Assembly: GCA_018350325.1 (NCBI GenBank)
Contig: JAEVLN010000001.1
Span: forward strand, 1,229,501-1,293,500
Length of the DNA stretch: 64,000 nucleotides
DNA from: Globodera rostochiensis
Taxonomy: Eukaryota; Nematoda; Chromadorea; Rhabditida; Heteroderidae
Reading direction: 5' to 3'
Position numbers and translations under genes: made by a program. This document shows positions 35,205-47,565 of this stretch, piece by piece. Each line of letters begins with the position of its first letter. The stretch's first letter is position 1. The notes beneath the pieces are model-generated. The model did no database searches. It was not told where the DNA came from and worked only from the letters and a program-made list of their open reading frames with translations.

Positions 35205-36961
35205 AGGGGGGAACTTTCGAAAAGCAATGCAAACAAAACGCTAAACGAGAAAAGTGCACACCAGACTCTCTTCGAGACTATACCGAGCAAAAGACCAAGA
35301 ATTGAATTAAATGTAAAAAACAATTTATTTCTTGGAAAAAATTAAAAAATCAAACCCCGCTTTTAAATAGCATAAAAAAGGAATCCGGACTTAGTTTATT
35401 GTTTCAAATTATATTAAATTTCAATTACTTATTTATCACAAAATCAAAAGAGGAAATTTCCAATACGAATAAATGAAACAGCGATAAATTTAAACTCAAA
35501 AGTTAAATTTTAAAAATATTTTCAAATTTGTTTTTTAGCTAATATATTTAATTATTAAAACTTATTCCACCATTAACTGCGTATTTCCCGGGCTTTTCCG
35601 TGTTTTGGTCCCGGTCCTTCTCTCAAAAAATGCCGGACTGAGTTTTGGGAGGTTAGGCCTTGCACATTTTATTATAGTGGTCATATAGGGGGGTAGGTGG
35701 GTAGGGGGGGGGAATGATCAGAGTTCGGCCTTTATTCAATGATCGTACAATTGCGCAACATCGCGTTGCCTATCTCGAGAAGGGTGTTCCCGGGGGGTTT
35801 TTGTTGTATTCCCATGCCCAAGCCCACCACCAATCACCTGTTGTTGTTTACGCCCTAATGACGGTGCGGGGGGGGGGTCTTTTTGTAATGAGTTTTCTAA
35901 TTAGGCGGGCGCTGGTGTTGAGAAAGAAAATGGGCGACCTCAGTTCCGGAGATCATTTCCGCGCGAGCACGGGGCTCACACTTTTTTTTTTGTTTGAAAA
36001 CTTTTTGCCCTCCGCCGACGCGTTACATTTCCCCCAATTGCGCAAATTGCGCGAGAGTCTGAATAATGACAGCGCCCAAAATTGCTGCTCTGTGATTGGG
36101 GAGAAGGGCAAAAACAGCGGGGGAAAGGGGGGGGGGCGGCTGGCAGCTGCTCGTGACAGCCACCGGGCCAACATCAAAACATCATATATATGGGCGCCGT
36201 ATGATCGTCGGCATGATTTTGAACATGTAAAAAATGGTTAGATGGGTTTGGGATTTTGTCCAGAGCAAGAAGGTGAAAGGCACAAACGGTGGAAGGTTTA
36301 CTGATAATACCGTTTTAAAGCCTTCGATTCCGGTTCGGGAGTTTACGGTCGGGGGTCAGTTTGGCGCCGACAAATTTGAAAATTGTAACTTTTTTGTTAA
36401 GCGCAATGCATTAATAGAAGATAGATTAGCCAACATGCTATAACACAAAATATGACTTTTACTTTTATTTAGTGTAAAAAAGCTTATATAAAGTTGAAAA
36501 TGTTTTTCTTTTTTAATTTCCATTTTCGGAGTTATCAATTCTTTGTGATCTGTCGAAGCACAGTCATTTTTAATTTGAGGACGTCTTTCTATTGACCCTT
36601 TCTGATCAGCAGATCAGATCAAATCACTTTATTCGCGCGGATCTTGCAATTAATTTACAAGAAAATTTACTGATTTTAGTCCAGAAAATGCTTTCTAAAA
36701 TAGTTTGAACATATTTAAAATTCCTTGGTGTTTTTAATAAATCAAACGCACTTAGAATTATTAGACTGGTGGGATTGGCTATTTCATTTTGTTGATGAAC
36801 GAATGGAAATGTTCCATCCAACCAATGACATTTGGCAAATGGCCCGTCCTTTAAGGCCAAATTGTGTACTATAATTAATAGGACTTTGCCGAGACAACGG
36901 ATTTGTGGCGCCAAGGCAAAATGTAATCAAAAGAAGGAACAATGAAGTGAAGAGAGGATTA

Positions 36962-37273
36962 TCCAGATTAAATGGAGAAGATATGGGGATGAATGGAAGA
37001 GGAAGAGGATGATGGGGATGAATGGAAAAGGAAGAGGATGATGGGGACGAATGAAAGAGGAAGAGGATGATGGGGATGAATGGACGAGGAATAGGATGAT
37101 GGGGATGAATGGAAAAGGAAGAGGATGATGGGGATGAATGGAAGAGGATGATGGAGACGAATGAAAGAGGAAGAGGATGATGGGGATGAATGGAAGAGGA
37201 TGATGGGGATGAATGGAAGAGGATGATGGGGATGAATGGAAGAGGATGATGGGGATGAATGGAAGAGGATGAT
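36962..37273. repeat. Tandem GGATGATGGGGATGAATGGA repeats
   Basis: Units of about 23-30 nt combine GATGATGGGGATGAATGGAA with AGAGGAAGAG or AAAGGAAGAG linkers. The plus strand is purine-rich. The array resembles the GATGGGGAGAGGGG arrays near 22.7 kb. Confidence 0.8.
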
Positions 37274-37319
37274 GCTAATCGCTTCCCCCACCCCTCCGTC
37301 GTCCAATTCATTTATTAGT

Positions 37320-37741
37320 CTCAATCGCCCCATGCAAACCCGTTCCTTGCCCTTCCGACAGCTTCCTGCCAAACCCGCGTGCGTTTGCGGTCGCCCGAGG
37401 GCACGACGCCGGCCCAACCTGCTGTCATACCTTCCCAATAAAATCCTTCCTCTTGCGCACCCGGTGCGGGCAGTTCAGCAGTGCTCAGGCTCAGTTCCAT
37501 CAATTGAATTATGTCCAGCTGCTGTACTGAACTGTCTTGGCACTGAAACATCCCCCGGGCGAAGGGTAATTTGTCGCAATTCATCCCCCCCCCCCTCCAA
37601 CTACACCAATTCGCATTTGATGCATTCCAACAACAACAAAAAAAGGGCGCAGGTTCCAGCGCCATCAGACGGAACGTGATACGCCGGCTGGGGGAGAGCT
37701 TTGAAGATTTGGAAAAAAAACTGTGGCAAACAAACGACTAA
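37320..37741. other. Possible exon(s), strand undecided
   Basis: The plus strand from about 37547 to the TAA at 37739-37741 ends in a convincing-looking helical C terminus (AIRRNVIRRLGESFEDLEKK, then LWQTND). The minus strand of 37545-37440 has a good acceptor (ATGTTTCAG) and donor (GGGAAG|GTATGA) around CQDSSVQQLDIIQLMELSLS. Both cannot be right over the whole interval, and neither has a supported neighbouring exon. A gene is likely here, but I cannot define it. Confidence 0.25.
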
Positions 37742-38131
37742 TTTATGCAAGCCTTTTTATCTTTTTTCAAAATAATAAGCAAATGATAAGCAAACATTGA
37801 CGAAAAGGAGTGTAAGTTGAGAAAAAAGGAATGATTTAATGAAAGGTGGAAAGTTTGTGAGAAGACAAATTGGTCATTTTGTAGGAATTTGCGATTTCGC
37901 GCATCCCTATATTTAGTCAGGGAATGTGTAGATTGGCCGTCATTAGTCCAATTTTCTGATTTGGCTTTGACCAATTAGAATTTTATTTGAATTCCCTTAA
38001 CAAATTTTTTATCTTATAACATTTGGAGTCCCTCAAAATAATCAGTGCTGCACGACTGTAACAAGCTCTCATTCTCTACTCTTGTAGGGAATCGTAGTGA
38101 TCGTCACCAATCGATTTGACCTTCGCTATTC

Positions 38132-39093
38132 GAACGGCCATCAACTCGCTTTTCACCAACTCGCTTTTTAATCAACTCGCTTTTGGATCAACTCGCTTTT
38201 TCTGATTCGACTCGCTTTTTCTGATTCGACTCGCTTTTTTTGTTTCAACTCGCTTTTTTTAGTAACAAGAAGCATTTATGAGTGGAATTTCAAGATTTAT
38301 GCAATTCTTTGAGTGTATTCAGGGGTTATTGAGGTCGCTGATTACGAATATGATGTCAGATTTGCCATAAAACATCATCTAATCTATGATTTTTTGAAAA
38401 AAAAACAAATTTTTCAAAGTTGAGAAAAGGATTCTCTAGAGGGTATTCGGTGGCGTAGAATCCCAATCTGATTTCCTTTTAAGCCAATATCGAACCCCGG
38501 ACCTGAATTCGAACAATTGTTCCAAATAGTTTTTAGCCGACTTTATTTGCTTGTAACTTCCTTAAAAGTGGTTTTCGCGTAAATTGTTTTTCAGCTTCAT
38601 GCTCAGCTCAATGAGAGGAATCGATTGGTATATGAATTGCTCGGGTTTGTTCCACTACCATAAAATCGATTTTTGAAAATTTTGAAAATTTGGTCGAAAT
38701 CGGGTTCCTGGTGCGGATTCGGTTGAAAAAGATGTCAGATTCGAATTCTACGCCCCCGAATACCCCTAGAAATACTTTTTTAGCGGCTTTACAAAAAAAA
38801 AATTATTATAATTTTTTTTTAAACATAGATGTTGAAATCATAGATTAGATGATGTCTTATGGCAAATCTGACCATATTCGTAATCAGTGACCTCAATAAC
38901 CCCTGAATACACTCAAAGAATTGCATAAATCTTGAAATTCCACTCATAAATGCTTCTTGTTACTAAAAAAAGCGAGTTGAAACAAAAAAAGCGAGTCGAA
39001 TCAGAAAAAGCGAGTCGAATCAGAAAAAGCGAGTTGATCCAAAAGCGAGTTGATTAAAAAGCGAGTTGGTGAAAAGCGAGTTGATATTTTACC
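38132..39093. mobile_element. 962-bp long-inverted-repeat element (MULE-like candidate)
   Basis: Two arms of roughly 270 bp are inverted copies. The outer part of each is an array of AACTCGCTTTTT-type motifs (about seven per arm), the inner part matches from TTTTTTAGTAACAAGAAGC to ATCTAATCTATGAT. The arms begin about eight bases inside a 9-bp direct repeat TCGCTATTC (38123-38131 and 39094-39102), which looks like a target-site duplication. The central 400 bp has no transposase. Long inverted repeats plus a 9-bp duplication fit a non-autonomous Mutator-like element. Confidence 0.65.
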
Positions 39094-39475
39094 TCGCTAT
39101 TCTACTTAAAAATCATTTTCACACAGCTTAAAAGAATAAAATTTTAATTGAAATTGTTTTTTTATGAATATTATTTGTCGGATCCGAAAACAATATTTGT
39201 TGTGTGGGCGCCGAACTGGTCGCGCCGAACGCCAAACCGAATTCGCGTTAAACAAATTTTATGAGAAACCTTATTTTTTAAAATAAAAATTTCACTTATT
39301 AAAATAAAAACGGGATTAGGTACCTATGTACGCCAAATGAAAGATAAAAGCTATTGCCTGTTAACTATTTTTCCATTTTTTAACAAAAGAAAGGTTTCTT
39401 ATTTTATATATTTAGTTTTCGGGAAAATTTAAGTCAAATTGAATTTATTGTAAATACATTAAAGATGATGCAAAA

Positions 39476-42400
39476 ATGAACGAAGTTGCCAAATGGAGAG
39501 AATCGCTTCTGTCAATAGGAATTCAGGTGCCTTTGAAGTTCAAATAAATATAAAAATGCAAAAAAATGACTAAAGGCCGAGTCGCACTTGACACTGTTCA
39601 CTGCTGAGGCCGTGCGCTACATGACGGAAGAGGAATTCCACAAATTCCGTCTCAAATACATCGGCAAAAAATATTTTGAATAAAATTTAATCGAATTTTA
39701 TATGCCATTTTAGCGCCTATGCCTTTTGCTGAGAGATGTCTGGAGAGTTGGGACAACGTCGAACAGCCGATCAGCGATTGGTTAGCCGAGGGATGGAAAA
39801 GTGCCGGAATTTACGGGGAACAGTGCCGTCGCGTGACAAAGTTTCGTCTCTTCAAGGTCAGTCGGCGGGCGGCGTTTGAGAAAACAAATTTTTGGCAATT
39901 CCTGAGAATTTGTGTCCTGAATTGTTTTGTTTATAGCTACTATTAAAGCAATGTGTACTGGAGCTATATCGAATGGAAAAATTTAAATGTTTAAAATTTT
40001 AAATGCACGTTTTCTTGGGCAAAAATATGCGTAAAGCAGGAATCCGAGCTCAGATTTTGCGAATGTTGACCCCTGAATTATGTGTTCTACGCATTTTTTT
40101 ACCCTATATTAGAAAACATGCATTTTGAATTTTTAAATTTGTTTTTGCCGAGACTCCATTTTTTAAGGATTGCCAATAAATTCACTAATTTTTAGCTAAT
40201 TTGTATGCATTGTCGTGACCATCCGGATGCCCTTTCCGAAATGTTTCATGTTGTGGCACGGTGCAAAGACGGTAGGGAAGAGAGGGAGGGCAGAGGCGGG
40301 CGGCAAAAATTTGGAATTTTTAAAAAAATATTTAAGATGACCCTCGGGCCTTCCGCGAGCTGCTCATGGATAATCTGAGCCCATTCGCCCCGGAGGGAAA
40401 TCCGCTTGCAATTGATGCGGTTTCGAAGGTATCAAAATTAAGGGGGGCTTTAAGTGGCAGAATTCGAAGCTGTCATCTGCTGTTTTGGCCATCCCGGACC
40501 CTAACAAAAAAAAAAACCGAAAATAAAATTGCGTTGTTTTTGGTTCGAAACTCGTAAATTTATGTTATGGATATATTCTTTGTGTTGTTTTGTGATTTAT
40601 ATTTGGTCTTGTCAAAATAGTTAGACTCGGATCCTAGCAAAAAACAGTTTGTCAAAATTTATGGGATTAATTTTTTTCTAAAGGGGGGGGGGAAGGAGAC
40701 GGAGTCGGTATCGGTAGATATCTTTTAAAAATTCATTGCTTAAAAAAACTTAATATACATTAAATTATAAATCAAAAAACAGACATTGGAACCGCAATAC
40801 ATTTTCCCGGAACTGCTCAAGCGTAATCCAAACGAATACGTCCCGCTGTTGGTGCGGGCAGAAGCGCTTTACAAGCGGTCGTTGAAGCACGGCAATAGGA
40901 GGAGGACAGAGCAAAGGGATTGGAGAGATTGGGACTTGGAACAGAGTAAAAATGATAAAATAATTAATTAAAGCAACGGAGAAGCGACAGAATGGAACAG
41001 AAAAATGTTAATAATTGTACTATAAATTGGGTGAAACTTTAAGAAAAAATAATTCTGTCGATGCTTTAAACCGGCGCTTATCTCATTTCGGAAATCTTGA
41101 TTGGAAAAAAACGCGTTCAATACCGATTTTTGTTCTTTTTTTTTTCGTGTTGAGTTTCTGCGAAAATAGGCAAATTTATACTAATTTGGAATACAATGGT
41201 CAGATGAGATGGAAATTGACGGGGCCTCTTGTGCACTGTTGCGCGGCCTCCCGTTGAGCACGGACACGGACAATTTGTTGCTTGAGGCCGACTCGCGCCG
41301 GGACCAGGAAAAGAATCTGAGTCCGAATTTGCTGAATTCTAAACTTAGGATTTAGGGAAAAGTTCGTGCAGGGGATCCCTGCCAAAAATCCATGGTTTAA
41401 TACCGGTCTGATTTTGGGGCCTGGGAAGTGCCGGCTTCAGGAACCTGGTCTCGCCCGTCACTATTAGAAATCTCCTGCATTTTCTTTTATTATATGTCCA
41501 TATATTTAAAATTAAGAAGATTTTTTTGGACCAAAAATGAAATGTTTTATTTATTTTCGTTTTCAGAACATTGGCGTCCGCACAATGAGGTGCAGGCGGC
41601 ACGCGCGTCAAACTGGGAGCACGACATGCAATTCGTGGTGTCAAATGCGGAGCCAACGGAGCCGCGCGACCCGCAGAAATACGTGGAGTTCCGAAAAGCT
41701 CGGGAGGGTGTGTGTAAATAATTTTGAAAAACAAACTTTTTTTTTACCTTTTTGCCTTTCAGAAATTTAATTAAATTTAAAGAAAATTTTACATCGAAAA
41801 AACAAACATCCTTAGTCCTTGCTTTAATAAATTGTAAACTATAGGCCTGGGCAAAATTTAAAAACAAAAAAAAATTTAATCAGATTTGGATTTCGAGCCG
41901 GACGAGTACCAGTTGCGTCCCTACCAAAATGAGTTAGTCGTGCATGCAAACAAGTTGGTGAAACATTGCGCAAATTTCCAAACAAAAAAACTTAGCAAAA
42001 AAAACACGATTATTTGTGCACCAACCGGCAGTGGGAAGACAATTGTGGCCACGGACATTATTCGGACACATTTGGAGACGGCCAAGCGGGAGGGACGAGT
42101 GGCCAGGGTAATGTCCAGATGAATCCGATGTTTTTCTGTGTCTAAAATTCAAGATTTTCATTGTTCGGTCCAAATATTCGATTTCTCATCCATGCCAATA
42201 GGCGCTGCCTAATAAATTTTTTTTTTGAATTTTAAAAATTTGAAAATTGGACGCAAATTATTCTAAAAAGATAAAACAAATAAAAATGCCGTCGTCTCAG
42301 TGTGTGATGCTGGTGCCTACCGTACTGCTGGTTGACCAGCAACGCTACGAGATTGCACAGTATCTGGCTGGTCATTACTGGGTGGACGGCTTCTCGGGAT

Positions 42401-45400
42401 GCGAAAATGTCTACGATGGACGCGCCCAACGCTTGTTGGCATGCGGTAAGGGACAGGGGCAATTACCAAAAAGAGGGAGGTGGGGGGGGCTTTTTGACTA
42501 AAAGGGGTGGGAACAAAGTCTTACCACGGCACTGACTCATCCGAACACCGATCGGATTAGGGAGGGGGGGGGGGGATTATACTTTAATACATTGGCGGAG
42601 CCAGGGGGGCCCGTGGCCCCCCCCCCTCGAAAATAATGATAACTTTTTTCGGAAAAATTGCTTAACAAAAAAATAAATAGCAAAAAAATATATCCCTAAG
42701 AATCGACTTTTTTGATCGCCCCCCCCCCTGAAAAAAATTCCTGGATCCCCTTGCTTCAATGCTATTATAATTAATGGATTTAACTTTTTAGACATCTGCG
42801 TTATGACGCCACAGATTCTGCTGTAAAGTTTAAAAGGAGGGATTGGAAAAATAAATTTACATTCGTTTTTTTAAATTTGGAATGTTAAATTTTGTTTTTT
42901 ACAAATACTAATCAATTTAAAAACAGGAAATCTCTGTTAATTGATTTTGTTCACAAATTTTATGCTCTTTTATTTAAGCAATATGTTGAATTCGGTGCTT
43001 GAGACTGAGCGCGTGTATTTTGCCGACTTCACTCTGGTGATATTCGACGAATGTCATCATTGTGACAAGGGGCATCCGTACAAAAGTGGGCAGCCAATTT
43101 TAAATAAAAAATATGAATTTTATTCAATTTAATATTACACTGATTTATATTATTAATTGAATTAAAAATTAATTTATTTTCAGTGTTGATGGACCAGCTG
43201 GCAGAACTGGACAATACCAAGAACGGCAAACAACGACAAATTCAAATTGTCGGACTCACCGCTTCGCTTGGAGTCGGGGACACCAGCTGGGACATGGCCG
43301 AATGCCAGCGGGTGAAAATGCGAATAAATTCATTTACAATTTAAAATGATAAAATCAAATTAACTAATTTATTCGCTATGTTTTTCTAATATTGATAAAC
43401 AATTTAAGATTACTATTTTTAGTTGCTTTTTAAATATATGCACAATTCGATATTGTTGATGGGTTTAGCATATGTTGTCGTTGTGCGCAAATTTGAAAGC
43501 CGAAACGATCAGCAGTGTTCGGCATCAGTTGGAAAATCTGAAGGAGTACGTCACACCTCCGGTGGACCGTAAGTGGCAATTTTAGAGAAAAAAAAATTTC
43601 ACGAATTTCTAAATTTTCAGAGGTTGTGAAGGTCAGTCGTCCGGTCAATAACGAATTTGTGGAGGCGATCAAACGATGCATGGGCGAGATTCAACGCTCA
43701 ATGCAAGTGGAACTGCAGAGCATTGTGGAGCAACGAAAATTGCCGTACATTGCAAACGTATGATGAAAAATTGAAGAGAAATGCATGGCAATAAATTCTT
43801 TTTTTCCTTTTCTTAGGATGACATTTTGTTTCCGAACGTGGACGACCAGTTTCAGTACCAAACTCGGGTTGGTCTGCTCAAGAAGTACTTGCAGCGTTTG
43901 GATGAACCGGTCACTCGGGTGTTTCTGCTTTGCTCCATCAATCATCTTTCGGTGCGAAAATTTGCTGCTTAAATTTAATTGGCAGAATTTAATTGCCAAT
44001 TTCTCATGCCCTCCAGCATTATTTCTACGCAATTACTATCAGTGATTTGTTGCCAAATTCGTTTGCGCTCGATTATTTGAACAAAAAAATGGCGGAGTAT
44101 ACGAAACGTTCTGACGATGATCATTTCAATCAGATCAACGCAAATTTGTTGAAGCGTCACAGCGGTGGATTTTATTTTTATTAATCTCCAAATTATCAAT
44201 ATTATATTAGCATAAAATTAAATTGTCAATTTATTTAGCAAGTGAAAGGTTAATAATTATTTGAAAAAATAGGCAATGATCAATTCAATCGGATCAACGC
44301 AATTTTGTTGAAGCGTTACAAAGGTGAATTTTTATAAAACCAATTTTTTGCCAATATTCTAATTAAAAATAAAATAGACAATGATCAATTCAAACTGATC
44401 AACGCAATTTTGTTGAAGCGTTACAACGGTGAATTTTTTTCATAAAATATCCAACTGAATTACATTTAATTGAATTTAATAATATTTATTTTTTAGAACT
44501 TCTTCAACAACTTCGCGATATTGAACGTTTAGAAAGCGAGGAGAAAGAGCAGAACAAAAGGACACTTTTGTCCACGGGGTGCATCAACAAATACCTTTTC
44601 AACATGGAAAAGAAGGAAATTCTGAACAGACTTTATCGGGTCTGGAGGGGGGGGGGGGGGGGGGGGGTGTAGAAATTTTTATGGGATTTGTCGCGATTGG
44701 GGGAAAAGAAAGTGTTTAAAAGAAAAATAGGGTTTAAAATAGTTGGAGCTGCGACAGAACGCCAAAAGTTTGAACGTAAAAGTCGGCGCAAAAATATTTT
44801 GGCGAATTTATTTAATATAATATTAATTTGTGCTTGATCATTCCGCTCAGATTCTCTTTGAACAATTTGCGAAGAAATCGGACTCGCGCGCGCTGATTTT
44901 TGTGGCCACTCGCGCGTGTGCACAACGCCTGGCCAAGCATTTGATGGAATTGGATTTGGAATTGCCAATGTTTTATCAGCAGAATGTGCGTGATTTGTTG
45001 GAATCAATTGAAAAAAATTGAACATATATGCAGTAAAATTTGAATTTCAAATCTAATTTTATTGTTAAATAAATGGAATTTTGTATTTACAGAATGTCGG
45101 TTACATGGTCAGTGCCAATGCCAGTGGAACAATGGGAGGTCAATCATCGGATGAGCAGCGGCGGATGCGCGAGGGCTTCAGCGTGGGCCTAATAAAGGCA
45201 TTTCTAACAACATATTTTTTATTGCCTTAGGCATTTTGTTAGCATTTAAGGTTCTAAAATTTTAACTAAACTGCATTATTTTAAGGTGCTAGTTGTCACT
45301 TCAGTGGCGGAGGAAGGTATTTTTAGTAAATTTGTTTTTACTTATTAATTTTCAGGTGTGAACATCGCCGCTTGTAATCTGATCATCAAGTGATTTTTGC

Positions 45401-47212
45401 GAATTTGTGTCCATCAAATTTATTTTGATTTAAAAATAAAAACTGATTAAGATATAACAATGTGGGCAACGAACGTCAAATGATTCAGCGAAGGGGTAGA
45501 GCGTAGAAAATTTGTTGAATATTTTTTAAATTAATTTATAGTATTTTTTTAAATAGGCCGTGCTCGACACAAGAACAGCAAGTCCATTTTGTTGGCGCTA
45601 AACACTGGTGCTGAGCAACGTGAATTATGCAACATGCGCAAAGAGGCCATGGTATTGGAATGGCACATGACATTTGTCCACTAAGCAAAATTACGACATT
45701 TTGTCCACGCGGTCCGGGCCCTTCCAAATGATTGATTTTTACTTATTTGTTAATGAATGAAATGTCTGTCGCCTGTGCGAAATGTCGGCGTACCATTGGA
45801 ATTTTGTGCATTTTTCAAAAAAATTTTATTTTTTTAAACAGATGATGCGTTGCATTGCGGACCTGCAGGAGCAGGAGGAGCAAACCCTTCTCAAGCAGGT
45901 GAAGCAGCATTTGTATTTATGAGACGACTATTCTTTTTTATTTTTTCAAAAATTTATGCTTTTTTTAAATTAAATTATTTTTCTAGATTGAAGAGAAAAG
46001 CGAGGAAATGAAACTAAATCGCGATGCAGAAAAAAAGAAATTGGAGAACATAAAAGATCAGCTTATGGGAAAACGGTGAATATTTAAGAAATGCTTTCCA
46101 ACATTATTTTTGATTTACTTAATTTTAAAAATATTTTTTAATACTTTTTTCAACAGATTCGATTTGAAGTGCACTTGTGGTACTTTGATCAGTTGCAGTG
46201 ATCGGGTCAGATCAGTGATGGGCGGCTCTCTGTATGTGTGCTGTGATCCGGAAGTGTGGAAACGGTCCAAGCACACGCTGTCGCAGATATCGAGGGTGAG
46301 GGCTCCAACAAAAAAAAAAAATTGTTTTTGAACTTTTGGAACTTGTGGAAAAGATAGTAAAAATAATTCAAAATTTACAATAAAACCCAGGATTATGATA
46401 GAGATGCTGGATCCGCAACTCCCCGGACACAACAATTTACCTAATATAATATATCACCGACACAAAATTGCTCGTTTAAATTTGTTTTAAGGATTTTTGC
46501 GGGTGTTAATTTTAAATTTCTATCCATAAAATAATGTTGAAATTGCTCCAATCGTTCTCCTTAATGTTAATAATTTTCCGAATTGGCGAAAAAACCATTA
46601 TTTTTTTCTGTATATACAAAAGGTACAGAGGAAGGTTTTTCCAAAATAGATTGTTGAGCGCTGTGTCTTTTTTGGATTTGTGATTTTTTTTCATTTATAA
46701 TTTCCCGTCAGCGAAGGAAATACACGAACCTTATTCGCTGGGAGTGCGCCAAATGCGGCGAGCTTTGGGGTCACATTGTCAAATTTTCCAATGTGTTCTT
46801 GCCGGAACTTCGTGTCCGATCATTTGTCATGGAGCGGTTGGACCAACAACGGTGGGGCCACATTATTTCCCATTTTTGCACATGTAGAGACAAATTCTTT
46901 TCTATTTTAGCAAATTCGATCTAATTGAGCAAGTCGGCAGGAAATGGAAGGACATTGAACAGAACAACTTCAATGTGGACGCCATCAGCATTGCCGACAT
47001 TGTGAAATTTTGGATTGATTTTACCATAAAATTTAATGCAAAATTAAAATCATTTAAAAATAATATGGAATTTGCAGCGCTCGATGTACGAAGGTCTTCT
47101 GGAGACGAACCCCGAGGCCCACAAAGAGTACGAGAAGCAAAGTCGTCGTGATTTGGCGGAGATGGAATGGCGTCACAAAGAGCAAAGGGAATGCGCGTTG
47201 TTGGAAGAGTGA
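39476..47212 (+). CDS. Dicer-related (RIG-I-like) helicase, DRH family
   Basis: Thirty exons, about 1087 aa: 39476-39526, 39576-39663, 39714-39856, 40196-40271, 40337-40428, 40783-40945, 41204-41320, 41567-41707, 41884-42107, 42301-42445, 42792-42822, 42979-43085, 43184-43311, 43469-43568, 43621-43757, 43817-43951, 44017-44164, 44497-44639, 44851-44985, 45093-45197, 45286-45316, 45356-45389, 45452-45495, 45557-45651, 45842-45898, 45987-46075, 46157-46295, 46712-46851, 46911-47001, 47078-47212. Helicase motifs: APTGSGKT (about 336), FDECHH (about 448), GLTAS (about 483), VTSVAEEGVN and QRRGRAR (about 837). A Cys-rich RIG-I-type C-terminal domain follows (CTC...C, CC, CAKC). In C. elegans, DRH-1 senses viral dsRNA and DRH-3 supports siRNA synthesis; this protein cannot be assigned to one of them. 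The N-terminal exons 1-7 are less certain. Two 51-nt cassettes between 44164 and 44497 could add 34 residues. Introns 2 and 20 are GC-AG. Confidence 0.92.
39991..40140. mobile_element. Miniature inverted-repeat element in helicase intron 3
   Basis: The left arm (AATTTTAAATGCACGTTTTC, then TTGGGCAAAAATATGCGTA) is mirrored by the right arm (CTACGCATTTTTTTACCC, then TATTAGAAAACATGCATTTT). The same arm sequences occur near 6310-6345 and 6625-6650 inside the 5845-7144 element, so this is a dispersed family. Confidence 0.5.
44114..44428 (+). repeat. Triplicated 51-nt exon tail with its donor site
   Basis: The last 51 nt of helicase exon 17 (44114-44164) plus its GGTGA/GGTGG donor are copied at 44273-44323 and 44378-44428. 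Each copy is preceded by AAAATAG and followed by GTGAAT. Both copies have the same phase at both ends and encode NDQFNRINAILLKRYK- and NDQFKLINAILLKRYN-like peptides. They could be included, skipped or alternated without frameshift. Confidence 0.75.
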
Positions 47213-47565
47213 TCGGAAATGGAAGGAAATGAACTGATCAGAGAGCTTTGCCCGATTATACAGGGCATAAATACAAACAAATTTTCAAAAACTATATTAT
47301 ATATATATATCTTTTGATTGATTGACAAATACTCTAATTGTAGTTTGATAATGCCTCAACCCTGTAAATTGTTGGTTTATTTTGCTCAAAGCGATATACT
47401 AATTCAATTTTACAAACATTATGCCATTTTTAATCATTTTGCACTCAATTTTCTTTACAAAAAGTGTCATTTCCTGAATGCATAAATACCTCTTGCAACA
47501 ATTTCTATAATCTAACCCTAAATTTAATTCTTTGTTCTCAGGAATAATCTGTACTTTTGAAATCA
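47213..47565. promoter_or_regulatory. Intercistronic region with putative trans-splice acceptor
   Basis: The 353 nt between the helicase stop and the SLU7 start end with TTCTTTGTTCTCAG|GAA (AG at 47540-47541), about 25 nt before the ATG and with no exon in front. This is the usual position of a spliced-leader acceptor in nematodes. Whether SL RNA is actually added is inference. Confidence 0.4.

Larger units (their letters stand above)
32419..38131. other. Repeat-rich intergenic region without a supported gene
   Basis: It contains a short inverted repeat near 33197-33280 (GGATGCACCCGGATG and ACATCCCTG ends, then a second GGGATGCACCCG copy), TGATCA-rich sequence at 33685-33860, CT-rich sequence at 34135-34370, the purine tract and poly-G run listed separately, AT-rich sequence at 35290-35570, and ATGGGGATGAATGGAAGAGG repeats at 36960-37275. 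The long frame at 35714-36241 lacks splice or domain support. Confidence 0.4.

Noticed and set aside
35714..36241. 175-codon open frame
   Set aside because: It has no domain, no splice structure, and homopolymer-driven segments (poly-T and poly-G read as Phe and Gly).
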